Source of the DNA: Vulcanisaeta distributa JCM 11213
Lineage (GTDB): Archaea; Thermoproteota; Thermoprotei; Thermoproteales; Thermocladiaceae
Direction: 5' to 3'
DNA length: 64,000 nucleotides
NCBI GenBank assembly: GCA_001316125.1
Contig: BBCS01000010.1
Span: forward strand, 1-64,000
Under the pieces are notes generated by a model. The model made no database searches and had not been told where the DNA came from. It was given only the letters and a program-made list of their open reading frames with translations. A program made the position numbers and the translations under genes. Numbering within the stretch: position 1 is the first letter of the stretch; each line of letters opens with the position of its first letter. Positions 11,540-22,362 of the stretch are shown here, piece after piece.

Positions 11540-12800
11540 TTCTGAACACCCAACCAATCAGTGATTGACTTACTACCCTGAGTGGTACACCGACCAGGTT
11601 CTCGAGGACCTTCAACGCCCCATCCTCATCATCAGCCCTAACCCTCTCGATAATATCCATGACGGCACCCACCAACTCATCATTACCCAACCTAAACCTA
11701 AGGGCCTGCCTAATTATCTCATTAATACCACCAAACACCCTAACCGACCTCTCACCCCCCCCACCGACCTGCCTCTCCAGGCTTAGCCTAACGTCGACCC
11801 AAGCCCTACTGAAGAGCTTCCTAAGCTCATTGGCGTTGAAGTCCCTAGTCGAGTAGCCACCGGCCACCCTGCCCTCAATCTCCAGGATGATCAACGAACC
11901 CCCCCTCTGATCCATGTTGCTGGCTATGTAGCCACGTCACTCCTAACAACACTGGGCTTGGTCTCATCATACTTAACCCTCACCCTGATAAGCCTCCTGG
12001 AGACCCCCCCAAGCCTAACACCGCTGACCTTAACGCCATTGCCACCAACATCAAGTAGTAGGAAGCCCTTTGGATCTAGGTCCTTAACCTTCCTTAGTTT
12101 TCCATTGGAGTACTCATAAACCTCGAACTCCCTGGCATCCCAAATCTCGAGTGAACCCGGGTAAACAGCGTTGATCCTTGGGTGCCTGAGTTCATGCTCG
12201 TGTATGTGCCCCCACGGCGAAGTAATCAATGCCCAATTGAGCCAGTGGCTTCTCATTAATCATGAACACATCCACGTTGGGCATTGGGTATATGTACGGC
12301 GCGCCCTCGATGTATTGATGAATAACGGCTATGTTGATGCCACCACCCTTCAGGCATTTAATGAATTGATAAGCCTATTCTGCATATCCGTGTACACCGT
12401 GCCGACCCCCCCAATCACCCTGACCCCCCCGCCCAGGTCCACGTAGTTATTATCCAGGTACTGAATCAAACCCATCTGGTGGAGCACGGCGAGTGGATTC
12501 TCGACTGGGTTTATGACTGATGAGTCGTGATTACCCCCCCTTATGGCTATGACCTTATCCCAGCCTCCCTAAGTCTCGCTAACCCCCCCCTAATCGCCGT
12601 TATGTATATGCTGGGTGATGGTCTCTGGGTGTCGAAGAAGTCGCCACTAATTACCACGGTGTCTAACCCCCCCTCTCCTCCCTAAGCCGTACCAACTCAT
12701 CAACCGCGCTCAGGAATGCTCTGTTGTAGTCCTCGAGCCTCTCGTCTAACCCGTACTGGCGATGGCCAAGGTGTATGTCGGCTAATTGCGCAATTAGCAT
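11529..12800 (-). CDS. mre11: Mre11 nuclease
   Basis: Mn-dependent DNA exo/endonuclease partner of Rad50. Phosphoesterase motifs in order: LADIHLGHRQYG (D-x-H), VISGDFFDT (GDxxD), a GNHDS motif, INIAVIHQYIEG, and FAVGHIHEHE (GHxH). The middle motif is written RGGNHDS because of a C7 tract at 12534; the family spacing is xGNHD, so one glycine is probably spurious. Frames change near 12560, 12410, 12365, 12215 and 11930; the last 128 residues are the Rad50-binding and C-terminal part. The ATG at 12800 follows the herA stop by one base and the gene overlaps rad50, so herA-mre11-rad50 reads as one operon. Confidence 0.88.
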
Positions 12801-12801
12801 T

Positions 12802-14739
12802 CTAACCAACCCTCAGCAACCCATCCTTAATTGCTTTTGCCGTCAGTGCTATTACGTGCGGGCATGGCTCATACGTAGAGCCACACACCTCGCAGCTCCA
12901 GGTGTTCTCACCGAGCCTGACCTCAACATGGGCACCACCAACCCTACCACTGAGGACCCCCCCAGTGTCCATACTCACATCACCAACATCATTAATTAAT
13001 GCGGCCGCCTCAAGCACACTCCTTGCACCGACCCTGGTGCTAAGGGCCTTCTCGACCCCCCCCTCCCTCAACTCCTCAACGCTCAAATCAGCCTGGACAC
13101 CCCCCCATGCCTTGCTCAGGTCTATGTCTGAGCCACCGTAATCAAGCACCCTATCCCTGAGCCTAATCACGAGTGGTAGTGGTGTTATTGGACCAACCAC
13201 AATGCCCTCACCAACATCAAGCATGGGTATTAACCTACCCAACTCCTCATTAAGAACCTCACTGGCACTGAGCACAGCCATTACGTCCCTCTGGTTAACA
13301 AGCCTTAGTATTATCTGACTATTGCATTGACTGAGTACGTCAGGGTCAACCTTAGAAGGCCTCTGGGTTATCACGACTAGGTAGACACCGAACTTACGCC
13401 CCCTCACCCGCTATCCTAGAGATTATGCCTAGGCTCAGCGTTGATTTAACGGCCCTCGGTTGAGCGAACCTATGGGCCTCCTCGAGGATGACAACCACGG
13501 GGAATGGGTACCTGGGCCCCGGCAGGTTCCTCACGTAATTAACCCTAGCCCTAAACACCCTACTCAGTATGTGGTATACCACGTGGTCCTGAACCTCATC
13601 GCTTAGGCCGGCAAGGTTGATGATGGTTACGGAGCCCGGCCTCAGGACCTTATCAAGTGGTAGTGACCAATACGTGTAGAGCCCAATTCTCCTAAGCCTT
13701 CTTAAGTAGACCCGGGTGCTAACGAGCAATGCCTTCTTTGTCTTACTATCTATTAAGTCCTCAAGCTCCTTCAACACCTTCTCCGCCCTCCTCCTGCCCT
13801 CATCATCAAGCGATACATTGAGTCTCTTCAACACCCTATCTACGCTCGTGTTAGCCCCGTACTCAAGGATTTCATTAATGACCTTAATCATTGAGTCCAG
13901 GGTACCCAACTGCCTAGCACCGCTGTGCTTAACAATGGTCCTGACGAGGGTGTGGACCAGGTATATGACGTACCTAATCTTGGACGCGCCCCCCCTCGGA
14001 ACGCCAGCCACGTCAGCCAGGACCTCTGGCTGGACCTTCATTGTGTTTATCCTATACCTCAAGTCGCCGGTTCCTACCTCGGACGCCGTTATTACGATGA
14101 CCTTATCGAGGAATTGAGGACCAAGCCTTGAGATACTGCTTTTTATGTGCACGTACTCGCCGTGCGGATCAATGACGAGTACCGTGGCGCCCTTCTTCAG
14201 TAGTTCCTCAATGAGTATTACCGAGGACCAGGTCTTCCCAGAGCCCGTGGATGCTATTATGGCGAGGTGCTCCTGAGGCCATTCATGTCTATGCAGTAGG
14301 GCACTTCAGACCTTAGGGAAAGCCTGCCAATGCATAGGGCCCTCTCTGGGTCGACCCTAACGAACTCGCTCACCATGCCTGTGTCGGCTAAGTACACGGG
14401 CGTACCCACGGCGGGTGTTGTCCTCGGCATGTATATCCTATTGCCGTACTTATAGCCAAGCACCATTACCCTGGCCTGGACAACCTCGACAATGCTATCC
14501 CTGGGCATGTCGTCCAGTACGTCGGCCACGTAGCCATCAACCCCCCCAACCCTATATGGTTCACGCCTTATCCATAGTACTTGCCCGAGCACGTTCACAT
14601 TAACCTCCTTATCATTGACGTAGTCTCTCATGGGTATGTAGACGTAGTCATAACGATTAACACCGCTGTTTCTCTTTATGGAAACCACGTACACCAGCGG
14701 GCTCTCCACATTAACGATAAATCCAACCTCATTAGCCAT
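12802..14739 (-). CDS. herA: HerA bipolar DNA translocase, with a zinc-ligand tail
   Basis: Hexameric FtsK/VirB4-like ATPase that works with NurA and Mre11-Rad50. It begins with an N-terminal HAS-barrel (VGFIVNVESPLVYVVSIKRN). Walker A is ASTGSGKTW and its following VLVIDPHGEYVH, reached by a frame change near 14280; Walker B is FPVVVILEEAHRF. A segment LVVITQRPSKVDPDVLSQC is typical of HerA. A frame change near 13400 joins the last 200 residues. The extreme C-terminus WSCEVCGSTYEPCPHVIAL has a CxxC...CxH pattern resembling a SWIM zinc finger, which I do not associate with ordinary HerA. An upstream TTAAATA box lies near 14775. The nuclease gene nurA is not next to this operon. Confidence 0.85.
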
Positions 14740-14846
14740 GGCTAAGCAAGCAACTCTCGATATAGTGGGTATTTAACATGATGCTGACAGGAATTATACA
14801 GAGAAGGACAAAACTTTTACCCTATTGAGTAATCATAAGCTGGGGA

Positions 14847-15999
14847 ATGCGGGTTAACGTGAGGTTTAGGTGCCTTAGGTGTGGCTATGTAGGACTTAGC
14901 AATGGCCCATCATGCCCTAGGTGCGGCTTCCCATTAATAGCTGAGCCTAGGGGTGTTTTGAGGATTGATAGGGCTAAGCCGAGCATCCTTAGGTACGCGT
15001 CGGCGTTGAACTACGGCGATAAAGTCGTAACACTTGGCGAGGGCTTCACTAGGATTAGGAGGGTTAACGGAGTGCTCATTAAGGATGAGTCCAGGAACCC
15101 AACCGGGTCCTTCATGGATAGGGCTCATCAGTATTAATTAGTAATGCTGTGGGTGAGGTCAGGGTTTCATTTGAGGAGGACTTCACACTATCAATAACCA
15201 CCTATGCCAATGCCGCCGGGGGGGTTAATGCTAAGGTCTATGTTAATCCCGACCGCGTTGGTGCGTATACCGAGCTCCTCAGGTTATCAACAATGAGTAA
15301 TGTAACCGTTGAATTTGGTGATGGGCATGACGTTAACGCATCCTATGGCGAGCCCATATTTCTTGATGGTGTTAAGACCATAGCCTACGAGCTTTATGAG
15401 CAGGTTGGTGAGGTGGAGGGTGTGGTGTTGCCCATGGAGAGGGGGGGTTACCTGGCGCTGGCCGTTTATGAGGGCTTTAGGGAACTGCGTGAGTGGGGTT
15501 TCATTGGTGATTTGCCGAGGTTAATACTCGTTAAGCATAGGGCTGCTCAGATGACGGAAATTAGTGATTGGCTTGTCAGGGCCGCTGGGGGGGCTAGGGT
15601 TGTTGATGTGGGTGATGAGGAGACCATAAGGTCGATGATTGAGTTGGCGAGGAGCGGGATGTACGTTAAGCCTGTGTCCGCCATGGCCTACGCAGTGGCT
15701 TCGACGCTTGGTGGGAATTACGTGGTGGTTATAACGGGTACCGGGATTAAGGAGTATAGGGTTGGTAAGGAGCTTGGTGGGTTGACAAAGCTTCAGGAGG
15801 CCATAATTGGCGTGTTGGAGGGCTCTAGCCTTTAACGGCCTATGAGGTTTGGGAGAGACTTGGCGGCACAGCAACGATTCAGGGAGTTTATAAGGCGTTA
15901 GGCTCACTCGTTAGACGTGGTTTAGTGGCTTTTAGTTACGAGATTCACGGTAATAAAAAGGTTAGGGTTTATAGCTATTATCGAATTATAAATAATTAA
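14847..15999 (+). CDS. Threonine-synthase-like protein lacking the PLP lysine, with C-terminal winged helix
   Basis: An N-terminal zinc ribbon (CLRCGYVG...CPRCGFPL) and the following fold match threonine synthase, and the real ThrC at 48.8 kb serves as a comparison. Three catalytic signatures are altered: [10 protein letters not shown] reads NPTGSFMDRA, the GNTAASAAA loop reads YANAAGGVNA, and the phosphate loop GNGGN reads ERGGY. PLP binding is thus unlikely. After a frame change near 15835 the protein continues with LTAYEVWERLGGTATIQGVY and KALGSLVRRGLVAFSYEIHG, a winged-helix domain, ending at TAA 15997-15999. Another frame change lies near 15135. I infer a transcription regulator built on a dead threonine-synthase fold, possibly sensing an amino acid or phosphohomoserine. 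An alternative is a sequencing change at the lysine codon, but the other lost motifs argue against that. Confidence 0.65.
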
Positions 16000-16081
16000 G
16001 AATAATTACCAATAATGGACGAGATAGTCCCTGGAATCTGCGGTGAATAAAAATTATAAATATTAAATCTCCAATAATTAA

Positions 16082-16985
16082 ATGATTAGTATGATGATTG
16101 AGAAGTTGCCCTCGACGTATGCCTCGATACTCAACGCGCTTGTCGAGTTGTACATGGCGTCTAAGAAGCCTGTTAAGTCTAGGGATATTGCTGAGAAGCT
16201 TGGTATTAATGAGGGCACGGTTAGGAACTCGATGGTGGCCCTGAGGGCCATGGGGGGGTACATAGAGTCCAAGACTGGGCCTACGGTGGTTATGTGCCGA
16301 CTCAGAAGGCCCTTGAGTATGTTAAGATGCCTGCGAACACAGTGTTCGCCCTAGACATAGCGCCAATAACAATTAATAAGTTGCCCACGAACCTATACGT
16401 GACTGGCATTGAGTTGCTAGATGTGATTAACCCATTTAGTAATAGGGCTTGTTAGGGTTATTGGGGATATGAAGAATATTAGGATTGGTGATAATGTTAG
16501 GATTGGGCCCACGGCAAATAGTAGGGTCATAATCGAGGGCGTGATTACGGAGAAGAATGAGGGGGTTGAGGGAGTTGGTGGTCGCCATTAATAAGTTGAT
16601 AGCCATACCAAAGGTTAGGGTTGAGGCTCTAATGAGTAAGAACGTGATAACGATAAGGCATGACTCACCACTTAAGGAGGCGGCCAAGGTATTCGCCGAG
16701 AGGAAGATCAGGGCCCTCCCTGTCATTGATGATGAGGGTAGGATAGTTGGTTTAATAACCACGAGTGAGATTGCCAGGGCTTACTACGAGGGTAACCTAA
16801 ACGCGAGGGTTGAGGATTACGCGAGGAAGGACGTGCCTACGATTGATAAGGAGGCCGACATATACGACGCGATGAGGCTCATGACCGTGAACAAGATCGG
16901 TAGGTTAATAGTGGTTAGTGGTGGTAAGCCCGTGGGCATAATAACCAGGACGGACATACTGCAGTATCTGGCATCACTTGATTAA
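16082..16985 (+). CDS. HTH-CBS transcription regulator
   Basis: An N-terminal helix-turn-helix (KSRDIAEKLGINEGTVRNSM) is followed by a middle domain and a C-terminal pair of CBS domains: VEALMSKNVITIRHDSPLKE then ARKDVPTIDKEADIYDAMRL and GKPVGIITRTDILQYL. This order matches the archaeal regulators with C-terminal CBS domains (COG2524 type). CBS pairs usually bind adenine nucleotides or SAM. Frames change near 16285, 16445 and 16560; the middle piece reads TVFALDIAPITINKLPTNLY and VRIGPTANSRVIIEG. About 300 residues. The next gene starts inside its last codons. Target genes unknown. Confidence 0.75.
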
Positions 16986-17274
16986 GCATTTAAGGTGTAA
17001 AATGCACATTATTAAGTTGACACACCTCTGCGACATTTGCGAGGAGAGGCCCGCGGTGATTAGGTGCAGGGTCTGTGGTAGGTACGTGTGCGATGACGAC
17101 TTTGACCACGCACTAAACGTGTGTAAGGCCTGCTCAGCAACCCTGTGCCAAGTCTGCCGTGAGAGGCTTGCTGTTGGGCACTGCGTTAGGTGTGGTAGGT
17201 TGGTTTGTAGGAGGGATAGTGTTAGGGTTGGCCTTAGTAGGTACTGCATTGATTGTGCCAGGGAATTAGGCTGA
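16978..17274 (+). CDS. Small Cys-rich zinc protein
   Basis: Up to 98 residues with at least twelve cysteines in CxxC pairs: CDICEERPAVIRCRVCGRYV, CKACSATLCQVCRERL, CVRCGRLVCR and CIDCARELG, with Asp and His between them. The pattern resembles tandem treble-clef or B-box type zinc fingers and could chelate three or four zinc ions. Start choice is uncertain: 16978 overlaps the CBS gene by eight bases, while ATG 16999 (MHIIKLTHLC) gives a shorter N-terminus. Intact in one frame. Function unknown; perhaps nucleic acid or protein binding. Confidence 0.7.
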   Translation: MIKHLRCKMHIIKLTHLCDICEERPAVIRCRVCGRYVCDDDFDHALNVCKACSATLCQVCRERLAVGHCVRCGRLVCRRDSVRVGLSRYCIDCARELG

Positions 17275-17309
17275 TTAGTGAGGTTAAGAATAAATAAGGG
17301 GTTCATGCC

Positions 17310-17688
17310 ATGATAATGATGAGCGAGGGTAAGCCAAGCGAGAGTAAGCCTGCGAGGAAGCTCCTAATACCCAGTTTCCTAACGCCGAGCGGGATCAGGC
17401 TGAGGAGAAGAGGGAGAGGCGTGAGAGGAGGTTGAGGATTAGGCGTAGGAGTGACGTGGATGAGGGTAAGGCGAAGATGAACCTGAGACGATGAAGGAGC
17501 TGGAGATTAGGGATAAGGTCGAGGTAGTGCTTGTCGGCGGTGGTTCCAGGGAGAGGAGGTACGTGTTTACGGTGATACCCAGCGAGGATGTGCCGAGGAA
17601 TGAGGTTTGGTGTAATGAGGAGGAAATGAGGAGGTTGGGCGTTGCGGATAATAGCATAGCCACGGTTAGGGCCCCCCCGAGGGAGTAA
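17310..17688 (+). CDS. Basic-charged conserved hypothetical upstream of endA
   Basis: About 126 residues: a highly charged Lys/Arg/Glu N-terminal half (starting MIMMSEGKPSESKPARKLL and continuing AEEKRERRERRLRIRR), then a compact C-terminal part KELEIRDKVEVVLVGGGS, YVFTVIPSEDVPRN and VADNSIATVRAPPRE that looks like a small beta barrel. Frames change near 17390 and 17485. It ends 17 bases before endA on the same strand, so the two are probably co-transcribed. I do not recognise the family; a role in RNA processing is only a guess from the neighbour. Confidence 0.5.
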
Positions 17689-17705
17689 TCGCATATCCTG
17701 GGGGT

Positions 17706-18300
17706 TTGGTTTTAATAGCCGTAATGCACTACAGTGACGTGTTCAGGGGTTACCTAATTGGCGGTGCTGTGGTTGTTACGGACATTAATGAGGCCAGGAA
17801 ACTCTACTCAATGGGGGGGTTCTACGGTAAATTCGTTAATGAGGATAAGGTTAAACTAAGCGAGGTCAACAACGTCAACTCACCACTGCAGCTCTCGATT
17901 GTTGAGGCTCTTTACCTGGTGGATAGAGGGTTGCTGGAGATCTTTGATAGCGGCGGTAATAAGTTGACGAGGGATGACCTGGTTAGGGTTGGGCGGAGCA
18001 CCGTGAATAACTTCGACCAGGTATACACGATATATAGGGAGTTGAGGGATGGGGGGGGTTTTGTCGTTAAGAGTGGGCTTAAGTTCGGTTCGTTATTCGC
18101 GGTTTACGAGAGGGGGACCTGGGATTGACCACGCACCAGTCCTACTACACTTCATTGAGCCCAGGAGGGCCGTGAGTGCGCTTGACATAACGAGGGCAGC
18201 AAGGCTCAGTCACAGCGTGAATAAGAGGTTTGTCCTGGCCACGCAGAGTGAGGCTGATGGTAAGATGCACTACATAGCCTTTGAGTGGTGGAGGGCGTAG
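17706..18300 (+). CDS. endA: tRNA-intron splicing endonuclease
   Basis: Cuts bulge-helix-bulge introns from pre-tRNA. The C-terminal catalytic domain is clear: VYTIYRELRDGGGFVVKSGL, FAVYERG with the catalytic Tyr, PGIDHAPVLLHF with the catalytic His, and ARLSHSVNKRFVLAT with the catalytic Lys. Frame change near 18110, within the GPG linker. About 195 residues, the size of a single-repeat crenarchaeal subunit that needs a partner or dimerises. A G8 tract at 18051 puts an extra Gly into LRD(G)GF. Starts at TTG 17706 or ATG 17724. Confidence 0.88.
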
Positions 18301-18389
18301 CGCATCTTCTCATTTATATCCCAGTGTTTATTGATTACTTTGTATATTCAAGGATATACTTATTTAAGAATGTATTAATTAATGCAGCA

Positions 18390-18894
18390 ATGGGTTCTCA
18401 GGAGGATATTAGGTCCGCAGGTACGCTTGGCTTTGTTGGTTCAATACTAATGTTGATACCCTACGTAAGCATAGTAGGCGATATACTAATCCTAATAGCA
18501 CTGTATAGGTTTGTCCAGGGCCTATGGAAACAATGCAATTTGGAGTAATGCACTTTATGCGTTGGTAACGGCTATAGTTGGCGGCATAATCCTGGCATTC
18601 GTACTGGCGGGTACCGCATACCTATCACTTATTTACATGGGTCCTGGCGCATTGAGTAGGCTGGGCATGGCCATAGCCTTTTTCGTGGCCTTCTACATAA
18701 TTATTTTAATAAGTGGTTTCTTCTTAAGGAATGCCTATAATGAGTTGGGTAGGTCAAGCGGTGTGGGTGATTTCGAGAGTGCAGCTAGGTGGTATTGGCT
18801 CGGCGCAATACTGACGATAATCATTGTCGGTCTAATACTCTATATAGTGGCTGATGTATATGCAATACTCGGCTATAGTAAGTTGAGGGGTTAA
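18390..18894 (+). CDS. DUF996-like membrane protein
   Basis: Four to five membrane helices: LGFVGSILMLIPYVSIVGDI, then, after a frame change near 18530, ALVTAIVGGIILAFVLAGTA, AFFVAFYIIILISGFFLRNA and LGAILTIIIVGLILYIVADV. The opening G-[FS]-x-G-S-I-L-M-L-I-P and the NAYNELG segment resemble DUF996 proteins, which are common in archaea and uncharacterised. Start ATG 18390 is chosen because a box CTTATTTAAG at about 18358-18368 lies about 25 bases upstream, giving a leaderless message. Total about 167 residues. Confidence 0.6.
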
Positions 18895-21080
18895 TGCTGT
18901 CGTATTAATCGTGTAATTATTAATATTGCAATTAAAAGTAGGGCGATCATTAACGCAATGCTGTAATAACCAATTACCGGCGCCTCGACAATGCACCCAA
19001 CATTAATTGGAACTAGCAACTCCTGGGTCATTCCATAGGCACTCGTCGTACTGCTAAATTCCTGATCACCGCACTTAATGATTACCTGGGTAAAGGGCTC
19101 GGGCAATCCCAGCAGGTCCCTGACAATGAAGTACCTATATTCAGCGTTGAGTATTGCCGTGCCACTCACACCGTTGATTATTAATGGAGTCCTTAATTCG
19201 TAGGTAACGCCGTTAATGCTCACGTTTGTCACCAACTCACCGTACTTAACCCACCCTAGGTATACCGTGCTGACGTAAGCCCCCCCATTAATGGTGTATA
19301 GGGTCAATGAGGTGTTGTACTCCCTGACCCAATCTACGGTAATGGTTACGGGCCTATCCATGAGTAGGATGAGCGTGTTGTTCGTAATGACGTAGTGCGT
19401 GGCGTTTGTTGTGAAGCCTGTGAATACTAGCCTCGTTTTATTGCCGAGGTAAATCATTGTCCTGGGTACGGTAATATTGACTATACTATCCTCATTATAC
19501 CAGCCACTTAGGTTCGTGAGTTGGTTTGACGCATCAACTATGTTAAGCCTGTAGTACCTAGTCCATAGGTAATTAACTACGTATGACTGATTCATTATTA
19601 GCTTTAACTCCGTGGAATTGACATACTCATTATTAATGAGTAGACCGACCAACCTAAGTAATGTGTTATTCCCAAGGTAAACATCCCGTGGTGTCGTTAT
19701 GACCACCCTGGAATTAATGGGTAATGACAACTCAATGGAGGTAGTGCTTTGATTATTGAGTAGGTAGTCATTGAGTATGAGGAACGCCAGGTAATCAGCA
19801 TTGATTAGGGGTCCGAGGTACTCACCACCCGTCGTTACATACACAGTACCTGGTTCGATCGCGTAAGCCCTGGCATTAACCACGGTCTCGCCAGTATCAC
19901 TACCCATGCTCCAAGCACTGGGCACGGGCATTAAATCACCATCAGCCCCCCCCTGTAATAAAGGGACAACACCGCATTCAATTCATTAACCCTCACCATC
20001 GCCCCACAACCCGGGCCCCCAATTACGAACTCCGCATCAATTAAGTAACCCAGTGGTGAGTATTCCGAGCCGTTCACGACCAGGTATGGGCCCCCATGAT
20101 GGCATCATTAAGAACGTGACATTATCAACAAGCGTATTGAAGCCGCCCATTGAGTAGCCAATGAGTACCTGGGGGGGGAAGCCATTAACTGTCTTGTTCG
20201 TTATTATCGTCAGGTTCACCGCTAGGGGGGGCATTTCGTAGGGCGTCCAGTTACCCATGTATGCGTATACCTCATTATTCATCACCGAGCCGTGCCCAGT
20301 AATGAATAGTGAGTCCATGAATAACTCGGCACTACTCATGTTCCAAACATTCACCAGTGGCGCCATTAAGCCGTAGGTTGGGTCAATGATTAAGACGTTC
20401 TGGACCCAGTAATACTGGGTTTGGTTGTTAACCACCATCTCAAGCACCGCATTCAACTGGAGGGAGAATGAGCCAGGCGGTAATGGGGGACAATTGGTCA
20501 GTGGTTGAACGCCAATACTCAGTACCCTCGCCTCACCAAGGAACTCATTGGTTGTGTATGAGTATGGTATGTAACCCACCTGTGAGGGCATTAACCCATA
20601 ATCAACAACACCAACCGGCGCATTAATAATTGGTGTTGAGTAATTATGGGTTGTCGCGAGCATTACCTGGGCTGCTGATGAGCCATTATTAATAACGACA
20701 ATATAATACTCACCACTGGGTAATTCGATGGTAGCATTGAGCTCCTGCCCATAATACGCAAATAACGGTTTAACCGAGGCCCCAGACTTTAACTCACTGA
20801 AACCCTGACCACTCAGTACAAGCAGTAGTACATTCATGTTGGAGGTTAGGTATAGCCCCCCCATTGGCCCGGGACCATAAATACTCACTGAGTAGTAAGT
20901 GCCTGGGGGGGTTATGGTCATTATGTACGTGCCTGAGCCAATCACGTGCCTATAAATGACGGCGTAATTAATCGGGTATGTGTAAATCCCGTAATTACTA
21001 ATTAATGGATTGATGGAGTGGTACACCGTGCCGTTGGGCAGAGTCACCATTATCGCAAGTAATACCAGTGGATTGAGCAC
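18891..21080 (-). CDS. Thermopsin-like membrane-anchored acid protease
   Basis: The middle of the protein matches the thermopsin (peptidase A5) family: GSFSLQLNAVLEMVVNNQTQ, YYWVQNVLIIDP and YSMGGFNTLVDN. These are secreted archaeal proteases active in hot acid. The chain is about 730 residues, longer than thermopsin itself, because of a repeated beta-rich C-terminal part with many N-glycosylation sites and a terminal anchor helix (YYSIALMIALLLIAILIITR). The stretch 19931-20037 changes frame at least once and contains a C7 tract. The N-terminal signal begins near 21080, but its exact start is uncertain because of possible indels. Confidence 0.7.
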
Positions 21081-21161
21081 ATGGGATTATCTAACTTAAG
21101 GCTTTAAAAGGATGATTAATTACGAAATAACTTAAAAGAGTACGCAACTGAGCGTGTCTGA

Positions 21162-22311
21162 ATGGAACTAAGCAATAAGCTTGCCTTGATAGGCGCCATC
21201 AGGGCCCTGGGTGGCTCACTTCTTTGGTCATTCACGGGATTCGCACTATTCCAGTATTACAAATTATCTCTAACCCTGGTCTCGCTATTTTACGTTGCGC
21301 AGGCCGTGATCAGCTCCATAGCCTTCATAGTGGGTGGTTACTTAACGGACTTGCTGGGCCGAGTCCAGACCATGGTTGTCTCGGCGGTGGCATCATCAAT
21401 AGCCCTATTCCTTGCCTACATAATTAATGAACCACTCATTGTAATTATCATGGTTCTCACACAGTCCTTCTTCAATAACGCCTATGGAGTTGCCAATACA
21501 TCAATCGTTGGGGGACTACGCAAGAGGATTTGCATCACTTGTTAAGTACTTCAGTAGGCTTCGTGTTGGTATAAACGCTGGTTGGGCCATTGGGCCGGCC
21601 ATAGGCGGCCTACTGTATGAGGTATACGGCTTCAGGGTCCTGATGCTTCTAGGCTCATTAATACCGCTGGCTGCATTACCTCTACTGATCACCTTACCTG
21701 AGCCCAATTACACTGTTGAGACCGGCCTTACGTTTCATGTGAATAGCGCCTTCGCATTATTCCTAATACCATCCTTCCTCACCTTCCTCGTAATGGGTCA
21801 ACTCGGCTTCCCATTACTTACGTACTACAATGCGCGTGATGATCTAACTACGTTTCAGGTTGGCCTACTTTACATGGAGAACGGGTTACTCGTCGTCCTC
21901 TTACAGGACCTCATTGGTAGGTACTTAAGGAGGCCAAGCCTAATATCGCTTGGCATGGTTATTTACGGCGTGAGTTACCTAGCGTGGCCTTCGTGCCCGG
22001 CTTTACCTGGGCCGTTGTCGACATGTTCTTCATAACGCTTGCTGAGATGATTGTTTCGCCCCTATCCCAAAGTATAGCCAACACACTTGCCGACCCGAGG
22101 TCTAGGGGGGGTCGTTACATGGGCCTATACTCATTAGTAACCGGCTTGGGTAGGACGGTGGCCTCGTCAATCTCAAGCATCCTACTGATACACGCAATTA
22201 AGCAGCCACTCACGCTATGGGGGCTTCGTATTCGCAGTAGCCCTGGCGTCATCAGGGTTGTATACAGCAATTATTAGGGGGGGTGCGGTGGTGGTTGAGC
22301 GGAGGGCGTAA
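21162..22311 (+). CDS. MFS transporter
   Basis: About 380 residues with twelve predicted membrane helices. The MFS loop after helix 2 reads GGYLTDLLGRVQTM, close to the consensus G-x-x-x-D-x-x-G-R-R. The second half repeats a weaker version (LQDLIGRYLRRPSLISLGMV). Frames change near 21515, 21990 and 22220; with the last change the protein ends FAVALASSGLYTAIIRGG...VERRA at 22311. A promoter-like ACTTAAAAG lies about 30 bases before the ATG. Substrate not evident; relatives are drug or metabolite exporters. Confidence 0.7.
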
Positions 22312-22362
22312 TACTCATTAAGGAGTGGCGATTTTCTGCACTGTGGGTTATAGGCGTAGCCT

